A DNA stretch of 64,000 nt from Xanthomonas fragariae (GCF_017603965.1 NZ_CP071955.1:744001-808000), one strand, 5' to 3'; positions 27,255-38,485 are shown, counted from the first letter of the stretch. Numbers and translations: made by a program. Notes: generated by a model not told the origin, from the sequence alone.

Positions 27255-28329
27255 GTTGGCACGTTGGCTACAGCAACTGGAAAGCCTGTTCAGGCTGTTC
27301 AACTATCTGACCTTCCGCGGCATCCTCGCAGCGCTGACGTCGCTGTTTCTGTCGTTGTGGATGGGCCCAGCGATGATCCGCAAGCTTGGTCAGTTCAAGG
27401 GCGGCCAGCCGATCCGCCAAGACGGCCCGCAGACGCATTTTTCCAAGGCCGGCACGCCGACCATGGGCGGCTCGCTGATCCTGCTGACGGTGACCTTGTC
27501 GGTGCTGCTTTGGGGCGACCTGCGTAACCGTTATGTGTGGTTGGTGCTGGCGGTGATGATCTGCTTCGGTGCGATCGGCTGGTACGACGACTGGATCAAG
27601 ATTGTGCGGCGCGATCCAAGCGGGCTGAAGTCGCGCTGGAAATATCTGCTGCAGTCGATCTTCGGTCTGGCCGCCGGTCTGTTTCTTTATTACACCGCTG
27701 ACGTGCCGGCGGCGATCACCTTCTACATTCCGATGTTCAAGTCGATCGCGTTGCCGTTGGCCGGCGTGAGCTTTGTGGTGATCGCCTATTTCTGGATTGT
27801 CGGCTTTTCCAACGCGGTGAACCTGACCGATGGCCTGGATGGTCTGGCGATCATGCCGACCGTGCTGGTGGCCTGCGCGCTGGGCGTGTTCGCTTACGCA
27901 TCGGGCAACGTGGTGTTTGCCGACTACTTGAAAATTCCGCTGATTCCAGGGGCCGGCGAGCTGATCATCATCTGCTCTGCAATCGCCGGGGCAGGGCTGG
28001 GTTTTCTGTGGTTCAACACCTATCCGGCAATGGTGTTCATGGGCGACATCGGCGCGCTGTCGTTGGGTGCGGTGCTTGGCACCATTGCAGTGATCGTGCG
28101 CCAGGAAATGGTGCTGGTGATCATGGGTGGCGTGTTCGTGATCGAAACGCTGTCGGTGATGATCCAGGTCGCCAGCTTCAAGCTGACCGGCAAGCGCGTG
28201 TTCCGGATGGCGCCGATCCATCACCACTTCGAACTCAAGGGTTGGCCGGAGCCGCGCGTGATCGTGCGCTTCTGGATCATTTCAGTGGTGCTGGTGCTGA
28301 TCGGCCTCGCCACGTTGAAGGTGCGCTGA
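27244..28329 (+). CDS. mraY: Phospho-MurNAc-pentapeptide translocase
   Basis: Polytopic inner-membrane enzyme making lipid I from UDP-MurNAc-pentapeptide and undecaprenyl phosphate. ATG 27244 ([19 protein letters not shown]) gives 361 residues, the same class of length as E. coli MraY. Motifs: [24 protein letters not shown] with the Asp pair, [26 protein letters not shown] and [12 protein letters not shown]. About ten hydrophobic segments are visible. The TGA overlaps the ftsW ATG by one base. Confidence 0.96.
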   Translation: MLLELARWLQQLESLFRLFNYLTFRGILAALTSLFLSLWMGPAMIRKLGQFKGGQPIRQDGPQTHFSKAGTPTMGGSLILLTVTLSVLLWGDLRNRYVWLVLAVMICFGAIGWYDDWIKIVRRDPSGLKSRWKYLLQSIFGLAAGLFLYYTADVPAAITFYIPMFKSIALPLAGVSFVVIAYFWIVGFSNAVNLTDGLDGLAIMPTVLVACALGVFAYASGNVVFADYLKIPLIPGAGELIIICSAIAGAGLGFLWFNTYPAMVFMGDIGALSLGAVLGTIAVIVRQEMVLVIMGGVFVIETLSVMIQVASFKLTGKRVFRMAPIHHHFELKGWPEPRVIVRFWIISVVLVLIGLATLKVR

Positions 28330-29693
28330 TGAACGACATGTCCTGCCAAGCTACGCGACTGGACGCCATCGGCGGCCGCTACGACCCGTGGCTGCTCGGG
28401 GCAGCGGCCACGCTCGCCTCGCTGGGCGTGGTGATGGTGGCGTCCAGCTCGATCGAGCTGTCCGAGAACCCATTCTATTACCTGACCCGTCATTTGCTGT
28501 TCCTGGGCATCGGCATTGGCCTGGCGTTCTGGGCAATGCGCACCGAGCTCAAGACCATCGAGCAATACAACCAGGTGTTGTTGCTGGCGTGCTTCGGCTT
28601 GCTGATGGTGGTGTTCGTGCCAGGCCTGGGCAGCAGCGTCAACGGCGCCAAGCGCTGGATTAATCTGGGGGTGTCGAAATTCCAGACGGTGGAAGCGGTC
28701 AAGGTGCTCTACATCGTGTGGCTGTCCAGCTATCTGGTGCGCTTTCGCGATGAGGTCAACGCAACCTGGCCGGCGATGCTCAAGCCGCTGGGTGTGGCGA
28801 TCGCGCTGGTCGGTTTGTTGCTGATGCAGCCGGACTTCGGCTCGTCGACGCTGTTGCTGGCGATCACCGCAGGCATGTTGGTGCTGGGTGGGGTGAACCT
28901 GCCGCGTATGTCGATGCCGATCGTGTTCGGCCTGCCGGTGTTCGCCTTCATCGCAATCCTGGAGCCGTACCGCCTGCGCCGCATCACCTCGTTCCTGGAT
29001 CCGTGGGCCGATCAGCTGGGTTCCGGTTATCAGTTGTCGAATGCCTTGATGGCGGTGGGGCGTGGCCAGTGGACCGGCGCGGGCTTGGGCGCGTCGGTGC
29101 AGAAGCTCAACTACCTGCCCGAAGCGCATACCGACTTCATCTTTTCGGTGATTGCCGAAGAGCTGGGGTTTGTCGGCGTGTGCGGGGTGGTTTCGCTGTA
29201 TGCCTTGCTGGTCGGCCGCGCGTTCTGGCTGGGCATGCGCTGCGTGGAAATGAAGCGTCACTTCTCCGGCTACATCGCTTTTGGTATCGGTCTGTGGATC
29301 AGCCTGCAGAGCTTCGTTTCAGTGGGCGTGAATCTGGGCATCTTGCCGACCAAGGGCCTGACTCTGCCGCTGATTTCCTCCGGCGGTTCGTCGGTGCTGA
29401 TGACGTGCGTAGCGATGGGCCTGTTGCTGCGTGTGTCCTACGAAATGGATCGTGCCGAGCGCTTGCGCAGCAAGTTGTCGCCGCAAGGTGCAGGCGCACC
29501 GTCGGCTGAGCTGGCCAAGCCGATGGTCGATTCTGTGCCGCCGACCTCTGCGCCAGCGCACAAGCCGCAGCGCGACACCGTTGCCGCCGCCGCACCGGTC
29601 GCACCGATGTCGGTTGCGCCGGCATCGGCCATCTTGCGTGGTAGCAGTCGGATGCAGCCGCGCGTGGAACCGACGTTCGGGAGGATTGCATGA
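28329..29693 (+). CDS. ftsW: Septal peptidoglycan glycosyltransferase FtsW
   Basis: SEDS-family polymerase partnering FtsI. The start is ATG 28329 overlapping the mraY stop. About ten membrane spans; motifs: [52 protein letters not shown] with the catalytic Asp of the SEDS family, [19 protein letters not shown] and [12 protein letters not shown]. 454 residues; the last ~70 form a Pro/Ala-rich cytoplasmic tail. The stop overlaps murG as ATGA. Confidence 0.95.
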   Translation: MNDMSCQATRLDAIGGRYDPWLLGAAATLASLGVVMVASSSIELSENPFYYLTRHLLFLGIGIGLAFWAMRTELKTIEQYNQVLLLACFGLLMVVFVPGLGSSVNGAKRWINLGVSKFQTVEAVKVLYIVWLSSYLVRFRDEVNATWPAMLKPLGVAIALVGLLLMQPDFGSSTLLLAITAGMLVLGGVNLPRMSMPIVFGLPVFAFIAILEPYRLRRITSFLDPWADQLGSGYQLSNALMAVGRGQWTGAGLGASVQKLNYLPEAHTDFIFSVIAEELGFVGVCGVVSLYALLVGRAFWLGMRCVEMKRHFSGYIAFGIGLWISLQSFVSVGVNLGILPTKGLTLPLISSGGSSVLMTCVAMGLLLRVSYEMDRAERLRSKLSPQGAGAPSAELAKPMVDSVPPTSAPAHKPQRDTVAAAAPVAPMSVAPASAILRGSSRMQPRVEPTFGRIA

Positions 29694-30967
29694 GCGTTGG
29701 TGGGTATGCGAATGCCTCACAAGCGTGCGCGCAGTCTGCCGTGGTTCGGCCAGTGATGATTCTTGCTGGCGGAACCGGTGGGCATATCTTCCCGGGTCTT
29801 GCGGTGGCCAAGGTGCTGCGTGCGCGTGGCGTGCCGGTGACCTGGTTGGGTGCCGACGGTGCAATGGAAACCCGTCTGGTGCCGCAGCACGACGTTCAAC
29901 TCGACACGCTGGCCATCAACGGCTTGCGTGGCAAGGGCATCGTGAAGTTGCTCGGCGCGCCGGTGGGGGTGATGCGCGCAGTGCGCGCCGCCGGCTTCGT
30001 GTTGCGCAAGCGTCAGCCGCGTGCGGTGATCAGCTTCGGTGGCTTTGCGGCCGGCCCGGGTGGGCTGGCTGCACGTCTGCTCGGCGTCCCGTTGCTGGTG
30101 CACGAACAAAATCGCGCACCCGGCATGACCAATAAGGTGTTGTCGCGTTTCGCACGCCGCGTGTTGACCGGTTTTCCTGGCAGCTTTGCTGGCGAAGAGG
30201 CGGTGGGCAATCCTGTGCGTGCAGAAATCGCCGCGCTTCCCGCACCGGCCGCGCGTCTGGTCGGTCGCAGTGGCCCGGTGCGTATGCTGGTGCTCGGTGG
30301 CAGCCAGGGCGCACGCGCATTGAATCAAGCCGTGCCGGCGGCGTTGGCCGCACTCGGCCGCCCTGACGTTGAAGTGCGTCACCAGTGCGGCGAAAAGCTG
30401 CGTGCCGAAGCCGAAGCTTCGTATGCGCAGGCTGGAGTCAATGCCAGCGTCGAACCCTTCATCGCCGACATGGCGGCCGCCTACGCATGGGCCGATCTGG
30501 TCGTTTGCCGCGCTGGCGCATCCACCCTGGCCGAGCTGTGCGCCGCCGGTATCGGCAGCGTGCTGGTGCCCTTCGCCGCCGCTGTCGACGACCACCAGAC
30601 CCGCAATGCCGAGTACTTGGTCGGTGCCGATGCCGCCGTCCTGCTCAAACAGGACGACACCCTGGCCGAGCGTCTGCAGCAGGTTCTGCAAATCCTGCTT
30701 AGCGGCCCCGCCCGCCGCCTGTCGATGGCAAACGCCGCACGCACCCTGGCCAAACCGGATGCCGCCGAACACATCGCCGATATCATTCTTGAAGAGGCCG
30801 GAAGTGGAGATTCGGGATTGGGGATTGGTAAATCGCAACAGCACAAGCAGGGCAGCATGCAGAAATCCGTAAATGGCGAATTTTCGGTGCGATCAATCGC
30901 CGCCGTTGCCAACAATCCTCAATCCCAAATTTCCAATCTTGGCGCCTTCACCGGAGATGGCCTGTGA
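29690..30967 (+). CDS. murG: Lipid II synthase MurG with repeat-derived C-terminal tail
   Basis: Peripheral membrane GT-B transferase adding GlcNAc to lipid I. After ~20 poorly conserved residues come [59 protein letters not shown] and the donor-site [14 protein letters not shown]. The family end is near [11 protein letters not shown]. Another ~50 residues follow, encoded by a GGGATT repeat element (30803-30950), making 425 residues instead of ~360. The stop overlaps the murC start. Confidence 0.94.
   Translation: MSVGGYANASQACAQSAVVRPVMILAGGTGGHIFPGLAVAKVLRARGVPVTWLGADGAMETRLVPQHDVQLDTLAINGLRGKGIVKLLGAPVGVMRAVRAAGFVLRKRQPRAVISFGGFAAGPGGLAARLLGVPLLVHEQNRAPGMTNKVLSRFARRVLTGFPGSFAGEEAVGNPVRAEIAALPAPAARLVGRSGPVRMLVLGGSQGARALNQAVPAALAALGRPDVEVRHQCGEKLRAEAEASYAQAGVNASVEPFIADMAAAYAWADLVVCRAGASTLAELCAAGIGSVLVPFAAAVDDHQTRNAEYLVGADAAVLLKQDDTLAERLQQVLQILLSGPARRLSMANAARTLAKPDAAEHIADIILEEAGSGDSGLGIGKSQQHKQGSMQKSVNGEFSVRSIAAVANNPQSQISNLGAFTGDGL
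30803..30950. repeat. GGGATT-type inverted repeat translated as the MurG tail
   Basis: gattcgggattggggattgg at the left and caatcctcaatcccaaattt at the right form inverted arms about 90 bases apart; the intervening sequence stays open in the murG frame. Confidence 0.75.
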
Positions 30968-32397
30968 TGCGCCGTCTGCAAGACAGTGGCGATCTGGTAC
31001 GTGCGTTTCCGCGCGTGCATTTCGTTGGCATCGGCGGCACCGGCATGAGTGGCATCGCCGAGGTGATGCTGACGCTGGGCTATGAAGTCTCCGGTTCCGA
31101 CAACGCCGACAACGTGGCGACACGGCGCTTGGCCAAGCTGGGTGCACGGGTGATGCGCGGGCATTCGGCGGCCAATGTGCTTGGTACCGATTGCGTGGTG
31201 GTGTCCAGTGCGATCCGTGAAGACAACCCCGAGCTGATGGAGGCGCGCAGCCAGCGCATTCCGATCATGCCGCGCGCGGCGATGCTGGCTGAGTTGATGC
31301 GCTTCCGTCGCGGTATCGCAGTGGCCGGCACGCATGGCAAGACCACTACCACCAGTCTGGCTGCGGCCGTACTTAGCGAAGGCGGTCTGGATCCGACCTT
31401 CGTCATCGGTGGGCAGTTGCTGGCAGCCGGTGCCAACGCCAAGCTCGGTGGTGGCCAGTGGTTGGTTGCCGAAGCCGACGAGAGCGATGGCAGCTTTCTG
31501 CGCCTCAATCCGCTGATGGCGGTGATCACCAACATCGATTCGGATCACCTGGAAAACTACGGTAACGACTTTGCCCGTGTGCAGGCCGCATTCGCCGAAT
31601 TCCTGCAGCGTCTGCCGTTCTACGGCCTTGCGCTGCTGTGCATCGATGATCCGGAAGTGGCCGCATTGGCCGTCAAGACGCCGCGTCATGTGATGAGCTA
31701 CGGCATGAGCGAAAACGCCGATGTGCGCGCCGAAGATGTGGTGCAGGACGGCCCGCGGATGCGTTTCACCCTACGTTTGCCCGAAGGCACCACCACACCG
31801 GTGACGTTGGCACTGCCGGGCCGTCACAACGTGCTCAACGCACTGGCTGCTGCCGCGATCGGCTGGCAGCTGGGCGTAGCACCGGAAACCATTGCGCGTG
31901 CGTTGGAGAACTTCGCCGGCATCGGCCGCCGCTTCAACGATCTGGGCGAAGTCACCACCAGCACCGGTGCACGTGTGCGTGTAGTCGACGATTACGGCCA
32001 CCATCCGCGCGAGCTCGAAGCCGTGTTCGCTGCCGCTCGCGGTGGCTGGCCCGACAAACGTCTGGTAGTGGCGTTCCAGCCGCATCGCTATAGCCGTACC
32101 CGCGATCAGTTCGATGCCTTCGCCGCAGTGCTGAGCACCGTCGATGCGTTGGTGCTGAGCGAGGTATATCCGGCCGGCGAAGCGCCGATTCCCGGCGCCG
32201 ATTCGCGCGCACTGGCGCGCGCCATCCGTGCGCGCGGTCGCAGCGAACCGGTGGTCGTGAGCCAAATTGCAGGTCTAGCCGAAGTGTTGCCCGACGTCCT
32301 GCAAGACGGCGATCTGTTGCTGATGATGGGTGCAGGCGATATCGGTTACGTGGCTCAGCACATCATCAATAATGGCTTTACCGGAGAGTCGGCATGA
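30967..32397 (+). CDS. murC: UDP-N-acetylmuramate-L-alanine ligase
   Basis: Adds the first amino acid of the stem peptide. ATG 30967 ([14 protein letters not shown]) shares its A with the murG TGA; GTG 30964 is an alternative. Motifs: [28 protein letters not shown] (ATP loop), [47 protein letters not shown] and FQPHRYSRT. 476 residues, normal. Confidence 0.96.
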   Translation: MRRLQDSGDLVRAFPRVHFVGIGGTGMSGIAEVMLTLGYEVSGSDNADNVATRRLAKLGARVMRGHSAANVLGTDCVVVSSAIREDNPELMEARSQRIPIMPRAAMLAELMRFRRGIAVAGTHGKTTTTSLAAAVLSEGGLDPTFVIGGQLLAAGANAKLGGGQWLVAEADESDGSFLRLNPLMAVITNIDSDHLENYGNDFARVQAAFAEFLQRLPFYGLALLCIDDPEVAALAVKTPRHVMSYGMSENADVRAEDVVQDGPRMRFTLRLPEGTTTPVTLALPGRHNVLNALAAAAIGWQLGVAPETIARALENFAGIGRRFNDLGEVTTSTGARVRVVDDYGHHPRELEAVFAAARGGWPDKRLVVAFQPHRYSRTRDQFDAFAAVLSTVDALVLSEVYPAGEAPIPGADSRALARAIRARGRSEPVVVSQIAGLAEVLPDVLQDGDLLLMMGAGDIGYVAQHIINNGFTGESA

Positions 32398-33428
32398 GCG
32401 TGAGCTCTGGCGGGACCGGGGACCGGGGACCGGGGACCAACAAGGCGCCAGCCGAGTCGGCACCGCGGTCGGCTGTTCCCGATCCCGCGTCTTTTCTGGC
32501 ATCCATACCGGCCGCATTCGGTCGCGTGGCCGTGCTGCTCGGTGGCACTTCGTCCGAGCGCGAGGTGTCGCTGAATTCCGGCAGGAATGTGCTGGAGGCA
32601 CTGCGCGCGCGCGGTATCGATGCACAGCCGGTCGACGGCATTCCGGCCTTGGCGCAGGCTCTGGTGGAGCAGCGTTTCGATCGCGTTTTCAATGTGCTGC
32701 ACGGGCATAACGGCGGCGGCGAAGACGGCATCGTGCAAGGCCTGATGGAAGCCTTCAAGGTGCCGTATACCGGTTCCAACGTGCTCGGTTCTGCCTTGAG
32801 CATGGACAAGATCCGCACCAAGCAGGTGTGGTTGTCGCTGGGCCTGTCCACGCCGCGTTATGCGCGTCTGGCAGCTGGCGCAAGTGCCAATGAAATTCAT
32901 GCAGCCGCACAACAGATCGGCTTGCCGGTGATCGTCAAGCCGGCCAACGAAGGCTCCAGCGTCGGCATCAGCCGCGTGTTCGACCAAGCCCAGCTCGAAG
33001 AAGCCGTGGGGCTGGCTGCGCGCTACGACGGCGCGTTGCTGATGGAGCAGCTGATCGAAGGCGACGAACTCACCGTGGCCGTGCTCGGCGACACCGCGTT
33101 GCCGTCGATCCGCATCGTGCCTAAGGGCCAGTGGTACGACTACAACGCCAAGTACGTGGCCGACGACACCCAGTATCTGTGCCCGGGCCTGGAAGGCGAT
33201 GCCGAAGTGCAGATCCGCCAACTTGCACTGGATGCCTTCCGCGCAGCCGGCGCCCGCGGCTGGGGCCGTGTCGATGTGATGCGCGACCGTAGTAGCGGCC
33301 AGCTGTATCTGCTTGAAGTGAACACCGCCCCCGGCATGACCAGCCACTCGCTGGTGCCCAAGGCCGCCCGCCAGCTCGGCATCGATTTCGAAGAACTGGT
33401 CTGGCGTGTACTGGAGCAGACGCTGTGA
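32394..33428 (+). CDS. ddl: D-alanine-D-alanine ligase
   Basis: ATP-grasp enzyme making the D-Ala-D-Ala used by MurF. ATG overlaps the murC TGA. The conserved protein begins at [19 protein letters not shown]; the preceding ~43 residues ([16 protein letters not shown] and on) are low-complexity and come from a gggaccg repeat, so the true start could be internal. Motifs: [40 protein letters not shown] and [19 protein letters not shown]. Full length apart from the extended start. Confidence 0.94.
   Translation: MSVSSGGTGDRGPGTNKAPAESAPRSAVPDPASFLASIPAAFGRVAVLLGGTSSEREVSLNSGRNVLEALRARGIDAQPVDGIPALAQALVEQRFDRVFNVLHGHNGGGEDGIVQGLMEAFKVPYTGSNVLGSALSMDKIRTKQVWLSLGLSTPRYARLAAGASANEIHAAAQQIGLPVIVKPANEGSSVGISRVFDQAQLEEAVGLAARYDGALLMEQLIEGDELTVAVLGDTALPSIRIVPKGQWYDYNAKYVADDTQYLCPGLEGDAEVQIRQLALDAFRAAGARGWGRVDVMRDRSSGQLYLLEVNTAPGMTSHSLVPKAARQLGIDFEELVWRVLEQTL
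32405..32445. repeat. GGGACCG-repeat element at the start of ddl
   Basis: Four near-perfect 7-base units (gggaccg, gggaccg, gggaccg, gggacca) within the first 15 codons of ddl. They encode [10 protein letters not shown]. Confidence 0.7.
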
Positions 33429-33429
33429 T

Positions 33430-33535
33430 ACCGGGATTGGTGATTTGCAATTGGGGATTAGTCAACGGCGCCGCCGCACGCGTCGCTGCGCTTGCTGCTG
33501 CCGTTGCGAATCCCCGATCTCAAATCGCTCATCCG
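33430..33535. repeat. GGGATT-type inverted repeat between ddl and ftsQ
   Basis: gggattggtgattt and ttggggatt on the left, gaatccccgatctcaaatc on the right. It opens an otherwise tight operon by 124 bases. Confidence 0.7.
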
Positions 33536-33552
33536 GAGCGCGGAGTACGCCC

Positions 33553-34389
33553 ATGAACGCCACCTTGCGCATTCTTGCCTGGTTGATCGCGGTGACGTTG
33601 GTCGCGTTGCCGGTGGTGGCTGTGCTCAATGGCTGGGTCGGTTCCGAGCGCTGGCCGTTGGCGAGGTTGCGGGTGTCCGGCGATTTCAAGCGGGTGCCGG
33701 CCGAAGAGTTGCGAGCGGTGGTGCTGCCGTATGCGCGTTCGGGCTTTTTTGCGGTGAAGTTGCAGGAGGCGCAGGACGCCATCGGGCGCTTGCCGTGGGT
33801 GGAAAGTGCGCAGGTGCGCAAGCGCTGGCCGGACGTGCTGGAGGTGCATGTCACCGAGCACGAGCCGTTCGCGCGCTGGGGCACCGATCGCATGTTGTCC
33901 GAGCAAGGGCGGCTGTTCCGTACTCCGCCGTTGTTGAAAGATTTCAAGTTGCCGCAACTCGGTGGCCCGGACAGCAAGACCAAGGAAGTGGTGGCGCTAT
34001 ACAACGAATCGCGCGCTTTGTTCGCACCAACTGGCTTGGATGTGGAACGTCTGGAAATGGACGCGCGCGGAAGCTGGTCGCTGGGTTTGAGTAACGGCGT
34101 ACAGATCGTGATCGGTCGCGACGATGCGCGCGCACGCTTGCAGCGGTTCGCACGCGTGCTGCCGCAGCTAGCCGACCCGCAGCGCCCGATTGCGCGTGCC
34201 GACCTGCGCTACACGAACGGTTTCACGATCGAACGCAGAATGGAGAATGGGGAATCGGGAATGGATAAAAAGCCTAAACCGGTGTCGCCTGCCGCGCACC
34301 ACAGACTAGTGCTGAATTCTCCGCGTAACCGTGCACTGTTTCTGACCATTCCCCATTCGCTATTTCCTATTCCCGGCTTTAAGACATGA
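33553..34389 (+). CDS. ftsQ: Cell division protein FtsQ with repeat-derived tail
   Basis: Bitopic divisome protein. ATG 33553: cytoplasmic MNATLRIL, then a membrane segment (AWLIAVTLVALPVVAVLNGW as residues ~9-28), a POTRA domain (RLRVSGDFKRVPAEELR, then LPWVESAQVRKRWPDVLEV) and the beta domain (VHVTEHEPFARWG). The family region ends near ADLRYTNGFTIE. About 45 further residues from MENGESGMDKK onward are encoded by an inverted repeat. The stop overlaps the ftsA ATG. Confidence 0.93.
   Translation: MNATLRILAWLIAVTLVALPVVAVLNGWVGSERWPLARLRVSGDFKRVPAEELRAVVLPYARSGFFAVKLQEAQDAIGRLPWVESAQVRKRWPDVLEVHVTEHEPFARWGTDRMLSEQGRLFRTPPLLKDFKLPQLGGPDSKTKEVVALYNESRALFAPTGLDVERLEMDARGSWSLGLSNGVQIVIGRDDARARLQRFARVLPQLADPQRPIARADLRYTNGFTIERRMENGESGMDKKPKPVSPAAHHRLVLNSPRNRALFLTIPHSLFPIPGFKT
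34238..34380. repeat. GGAATGG-type inverted repeat translated as the FtsQ tail
   Basis: gaatggagaatggggaatcg and the mirrored accattccccattcgctatt flank about 100 bases; the whole element is read in the ftsQ frame. Confidence 0.75.
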
Positions 34390-35621
34390 ACCGCAAAGGC
34401 GACAAATCCCTCATCGTTGGACTGGACATCGGCACCTCCAAGGTCGTCGCGCTGGTCGGCGAGTACTCGCCAGGCAATCCGATCGAAGTGATCGGCATCG
34501 GTTCGCATGAATCGCGCGGCCTCAAGCGCGGCGTGGTGGTGGACATCGAATCCACCGTGCAGTCGATCCAGCGCGCGGTGGAAGAAGCCGAGCTGATGGC
34601 CGGCTGCGAAATCCGCTCGGTGTACGCATCGATTTCCGGCAACCATGTGCAATGCAAGAACTCGCCCGGCATCGTGCCGATCCGCGACGGCGAAGTGACC
34701 TGGAGCGATCTGGAGCGCGTGCTGGATGCGGCCAAGGCCGTGGCCATTCCTGCCGACCAGCGTATCCTGCATGCGATCCCGCGCGAGTACGTGCTGGACG
34801 ATTCGCAGGAAGGCATCCGCAATCCGGTCGGCATGACCGGCGTGCGCCTGGAGGTGCACGCCCATCTGGTGGTGTGCGCGCAATCGGCTGCGGCCAACAT
34901 CACCAAGTGCGTGCAGAAGTGCGGCCTGCAGGTCGACGATCTGGTGCTGTCGTCGCTGGCATCGTCAGTAGCGGTATTGACTGCCGACGAGCGCGAGCTA
35001 GGCGTGGTGCTGGTGGACATCGGCGCTGGCACCACCGACCTGGCGGTCTACGTGCAGGGCGCGATCTGCCACACCGCATCCTTGCCGATCGCTGGCGACC
35101 ATGTCACCAACGACATCGCGCACATGCTGCGCACGCCAACCCCGGAAGCCGAGCAGATCAAGGTGCGTTACGCCTGCGCGCTGGCGCAGCTGGCCACCGC
35201 TGAAGAAAGCATCCAGGTGCCGTCGGTCGGCGATCGCCCGCCGCGTCGCATGCCACGGCATGCGCTCGCGCAGGCCGTGCAGGGTCGCTACGAAGAAATT
35301 TTCGAAATGGTGCAGGCCGAACTGCGCCGCTCCGGTTTCGAAGAAATGGTGCGCGCCGGCATGGTGCTCACCGGCGGCGCCTCGAAGATGGAAGGCGTGG
35401 TGGAGCTTGCCGAAGAAATGTTGCAGATGCCGGTGCGCGTGGGCATTCCGCAGCATGTCACCGGTCTGGGCGAAGTCGTCGGCAACCCGGTACACGCCTC
35501 CGGCGTGGGCCTGTTGTTGATGGGCAGTCAGATCGAACACCCACGCCGCCCATCGATCCCGACCGGACGTGCAGGGAGTTTGTTCAAGAAATTGAAGAAT
35601 TGGTATCGCGGTGAATTCTGA
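34386..35621 (+). CDS. ftsA: Cell division protein FtsA
   Basis: Actin-like ATPase tethering FtsZ to the membrane and recruiting later divisome proteins. Motifs: VGLDIGTSKVVALVGEY (phosphate 1), VLVDIGAGTTDLAVY (phosphate 2), and VLTGGASKMEGVVELAEE (adenosine). The C-terminal amphipathic membrane helix is SLFKKLKNWYRGEF. 411 residues, normal. Overlaps ftsQ by four bases. Confidence 0.96.
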   Translation: MNRKGDKSLIVGLDIGTSKVVALVGEYSPGNPIEVIGIGSHESRGLKRGVVVDIESTVQSIQRAVEEAELMAGCEIRSVYASISGNHVQCKNSPGIVPIRDGEVTWSDLERVLDAAKAVAIPADQRILHAIPREYVLDDSQEGIRNPVGMTGVRLEVHAHLVVCAQSAAANITKCVQKCGLQVDDLVLSSLASSVAVLTADERELGVVLVDIGAGTTDLAVYVQGAICHTASLPIAGDHVTNDIAHMLRTPTPEAEQIKVRYACALAQLATAEESIQVPSVGDRPPRRMPRHALAQAVQGRYEEIFEMVQAELRRSGFEEMVRAGMVLTGGASKMEGVVELAEEMLQMPVRVGIPQHVTGLGEVVGNPVHASGVGLLLMGSQIEHPRRPSIPTGRAGSLFKKLKNWYRGEF

Positions 35622-35631
35622 GGTGCCGGGA

Positions 35632-35905
35632 GTTGGAATTCGGGATTTGGGATTGGTAAGAGCGAAAGAAAAAGCACAGTGGCAGCAAAGATTTAAGTGG
35701 AGAGCGGCAAGCGGGCAGGCGGTAAAATTTTTTTGCAGGCATTGCGTCGAGGAGCAGGTGCGGTGAGTCGTAGAGCGCAACAGCGCATCTACGGTCCCGA
35801 CAACCGAGACCCGACTTTCAAACAACAACACTCGCCGTGATGCGGAGTGGGCAGGGACCAGCACTTGCGAATCCCCAATCCCACCTCCCCAATCCCGGCT
35901 CAAGA
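35632..35905. repeat. ftsA-ftsZ spacer carrying GGGATT arms
   Basis: A 294-base gap holds gggatttgggattggtaaga near 35641 and gaatccccaatcccacctcc near 35870, inverted to each other. An AT run near 35725 (taaaatttttttgc) may supply an ftsZ promoter between the arms. Confidence 0.6.
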
Positions 35906-35915
35906 GGACACTGAC

Positions 35916-37151
35916 ATGGCACATTTTGAACTGATCGAAAAGATGGCTCCCAACGCGGTAATCAAGGTCGTTGGTGTGGGCGGCGGCGGCGGCAATGCCG
36001 TCGCGCACATGGTCAACACCAACGTCGATGGCGTGGAATTCATCACCGCCAATACCGACTCGCAGGCGATCAAGAACTGCGGCGCCAAGTTGCAGCTGCA
36101 GCTCGGTACCAACGTGACCAAGGGCCTGGGCGCAGGCGCGAATCCGGAAGTCGGCCGTCAGGCCGCGCTGGAAGATCGCGAACGCATCATGGACGCGCTG
36201 CAGGGTGCGGACATGGTGTTCATTACCGCCGGCATGGGCGGCGGCACCGGCACTGGTGCGGCACCGGTCGTTGCGCAGCTGGCCAAGGAGATGGGCATCC
36301 TGACCGTTGCCGTCGTCACCAAGCCGTTCCCGTTCGAAGGCCGTCGCCGCATGCAGGTCGCGCTGAAGGGCATCGAGGAACTGAGCCAGCATTGCGACTC
36401 GCTGATCACCATCCCGAACGAAAAGCTGATCACCGTGCTTGGCCGCAACGCCACCATGATCCAGGCCTTCCGTGCCGCCAACGACGTGCTGCAGGGCGCC
36501 GTGCAGGGCATCGCCGATCTGATCGTGCGTCCGGGCCTGATCAACGTCGACTTCGCCGACGTGCGCACCGTGATGTCGGAGATGGGCCTGGCCATGATGG
36601 GCACCGGCTCGGCACGCGGCGACGATCGCGCGCAGGCCGCTGCCGAAGCCGCCATCCAGAACCCGCTGCTGGACGACGTCAACCTGGCCGGTGCCAACGG
36701 CATCCTGGTCAACATCACCGCCGGCCCGGACTTCACCATGTCCGAGTTCGACGAAATCGGCCGCACCATCGAAGCGTTTGCCTCGGAAGATGCGACCGTG
36801 GTCGTCGGTACCGTGCTTGACCCGGACATGCAGGACGAAGTGCGCGTCACCGTCGTGGCCACTGGCTTGAACCGTGCGGTTGCACGTCAGACCCAGCGTT
36901 CGGACCAACGCGCGCCGATCAAGTTGGTGCGCAACGCCACCACCGGCCAGCCAGAGTTCGGCGATTTCGAGACCAGCGGCGGCGATGCAGTGTCCAAGGC
37001 GGTCGGCGGCAGCATGGGTCTGGGCCTGCGTCGTCCCAGCAGCGATTCGGTCGGCAGCAGCAACAGCGGCGGCGGTTCGACTGCGCCGGCGGCAGACCTG
37101 CCCAACGATTACCTGGATATCCCGGCGTTCCTGCGCCGCCAGGCAGACTGA
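35916..37151 (+). CDS. ftsZ: Cell division GTPase FtsZ
   Basis: Tubulin homologue that forms the Z ring. ATG 35916 after AAGAGGA. Motifs: VGVGGGGGNAVAHM, the tubulin signature GGMGGGTGTGAAPVV, and NVDFADVRTVM. The Ser/Gly-rich linker (~330-390) leads to a C-terminal DYLDIPAFLRRQAD peptide that binds FtsA and ZipA. 411 residues. Separated from ftsA by a repeat-bearing spacer and followed by a hairpin terminator. Confidence 0.97.
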   Translation: MAHFELIEKMAPNAVIKVVGVGGGGGNAVAHMVNTNVDGVEFITANTDSQAIKNCGAKLQLQLGTNVTKGLGAGANPEVGRQAALEDRERIMDALQGADMVFITAGMGGGTGTGAAPVVAQLAKEMGILTVAVVTKPFPFEGRRRMQVALKGIEELSQHCDSLITIPNEKLITVLGRNATMIQAFRAANDVLQGAVQGIADLIVRPGLINVDFADVRTVMSEMGLAMMGTGSARGDDRAQAAAEAAIQNPLLDDVNLAGANGILVNITAGPDFTMSEFDEIGRTIEAFASEDATVVVGTVLDPDMQDEVRVTVVATGLNRAVARQTQRSDQRAPIKLVRNATTGQPEFGDFETSGGDAVSKAVGGSMGLGLRRPSSDSVGSSNSGGGSTAPAADLPNDYLDIPAFLRRQAD

Positions 37152-37233
37152 CGCTGCAACGCGATGCCACTTCGGTGGCGCCGTCCGCAATGCCCCGAGG
37201 TTCGCTTCGGGGTTGCAATGCCATGTCCTCTTT

Positions 37234-37266
37234 CTGCCGGACCGATCATTTGATCCGGCAGCTTTT
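37234..37266 (+). terminator. Terminator after ftsZ
   Basis: CTGCCGGA pairs with TCCGGCAG around a 12-base loop and is followed by CTTTT. It closes the dcw transcript before lpxC. Confidence 0.65.
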
Positions 37267-37387
37267 GCAGTGGCGTGACCGGTCGATTACAGTTGCCGTC
37301 AGGCGCGACTTGTTAAAATTCGGATAAGCTCAAACAATTGGACAGCCGCTTCGGCGCCTGTCTGCATTGTTCATCCAGACTTCGCAT

Positions 37388-38299
37388 ATGACCCAGCAAC
37401 GCACTCTCAAAAACACCATTCGCGCCACCGGCGTCGGCCTGCACAGCGGCGACAAGGTGTATATGACGCTACGACCGGCTCAGGTCGATCATGGCGTGGT
37501 GTTCCGGCGTGTGGATCTGGAACCGGTCGTGGAAGTCCCCGCCGATGCCAAGCTGGTCACCGAAACCACGCTGTGTACCGGCTTGACCTGCAACGGCGCC
37601 AAGATCCAGACCGTCGAACATCTGATGTCCGCGCTGGCCGGTCTGGGTGTCGACAATGTCATCGTCGAACTGTCCTCGGCCGAGTTGCCGATCATGGATG
37701 GTTCGTCCGGCCCGTTCGTGTTCCTGCTCCAGTCGGCAGGCATCGTCGAGCAGCACAAGGCCAAGCGCTTCATCCGCATTAAGCAGACGGTGGAAGTGCG
37801 CGAAGGCGACAAGGTCGCGCGCTTCGAACCGTACGAGGGCTATAAGCTCGGTTTCACCATCGAATTCAATCACCCGATGATCCCGGCCAAGCAGTCGCGC
37901 CAGGAAATCGAGTTCTCCACCTCGGCCTACGTCAAGGAAATCTCGCGCGCCCGCACCTTCGGCTTCATGCGCGACCTTGAATACATGCGCGAGCGCAATC
38001 TGGGCCTGGGTGGCTCGATGGACAACGCCATCGTGCTGGACGAGTTCCGCGTGCTCAATGAGGACGGCCTGCGTTACACCAACGAATTCGTGCGCCACAA
38101 GATACTGGACGCCATCGGCGACCTGTATCTGGCCGGCGGCGCCATACTTGGCGCCTACGAAGGCTTCAAATCCGGCCACGCACTCAACAACAAGCTGGTG
38201 CGTGCGCTGCTCGCCGATCAGGCCGCCTGGGAATGGGTCAGCTTCCCGGAAGGCACCGAGCAACCGCCGGTCACCTACGCCAGTCCTGTCTACGCCTGA
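37388..38299 (+). CDS. lpxC: UDP-3-O-acyl-N-acetylglucosamine deacetylase
   Basis: Zn-dependent committed step of lipid A synthesis. ATG 37388 ([20 protein letters not shown]) gives 303 residues, as in E. coli; a frame seven codons longer exists. Zinc and catalytic motifs: [16 protein letters not shown] (His), [33 protein letters not shown] (His and Asp) and [15 protein letters not shown] (catalytic His). Own promoter likely in the 120 bases before it. Confidence 0.96.
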   Translation: MTQQRTLKNTIRATGVGLHSGDKVYMTLRPAQVDHGVVFRRVDLEPVVEVPADAKLVTETTLCTGLTCNGAKIQTVEHLMSALAGLGVDNVIVELSSAELPIMDGSSGPFVFLLQSAGIVEQHKAKRFIRIKQTVEVREGDKVARFEPYEGYKLGFTIEFNHPMIPAKQSRQEIEFSTSAYVKEISRARTFGFMRDLEYMRERNLGLGGSMDNAIVLDEFRVLNEDGLRYTNEFVRHKILDAIGDLYLAGGAILGAYEGFKSGHALNNKLVRALLADQAAWEWVSFPEGTEQPPVTYASPVYA

Positions 38300-38485
38300 T
38301 GTCGGGGAATGCCGCAGTCTGCGCCAAAAGTGTGAAATCCATCGAATTTACACTCCATTCTTAACGTTTATTTAATGCTTCCCTAACTCCTGCTGGCCGT
38401 ACGCTCGCTAGGATGCTTTAGCCCGCCTGCGGTGTTCGCAATTCTTTCACGCACTGGCGGCCGCTTCGAGCAGGCGGTAAGGGCA

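Noticed and set aside
34998..37190. 730-codon minus-strand open frame opposite ftsA and ftsZ
   Set aside because: Spans two real genes and their spacer; no motif and no ribosome site.
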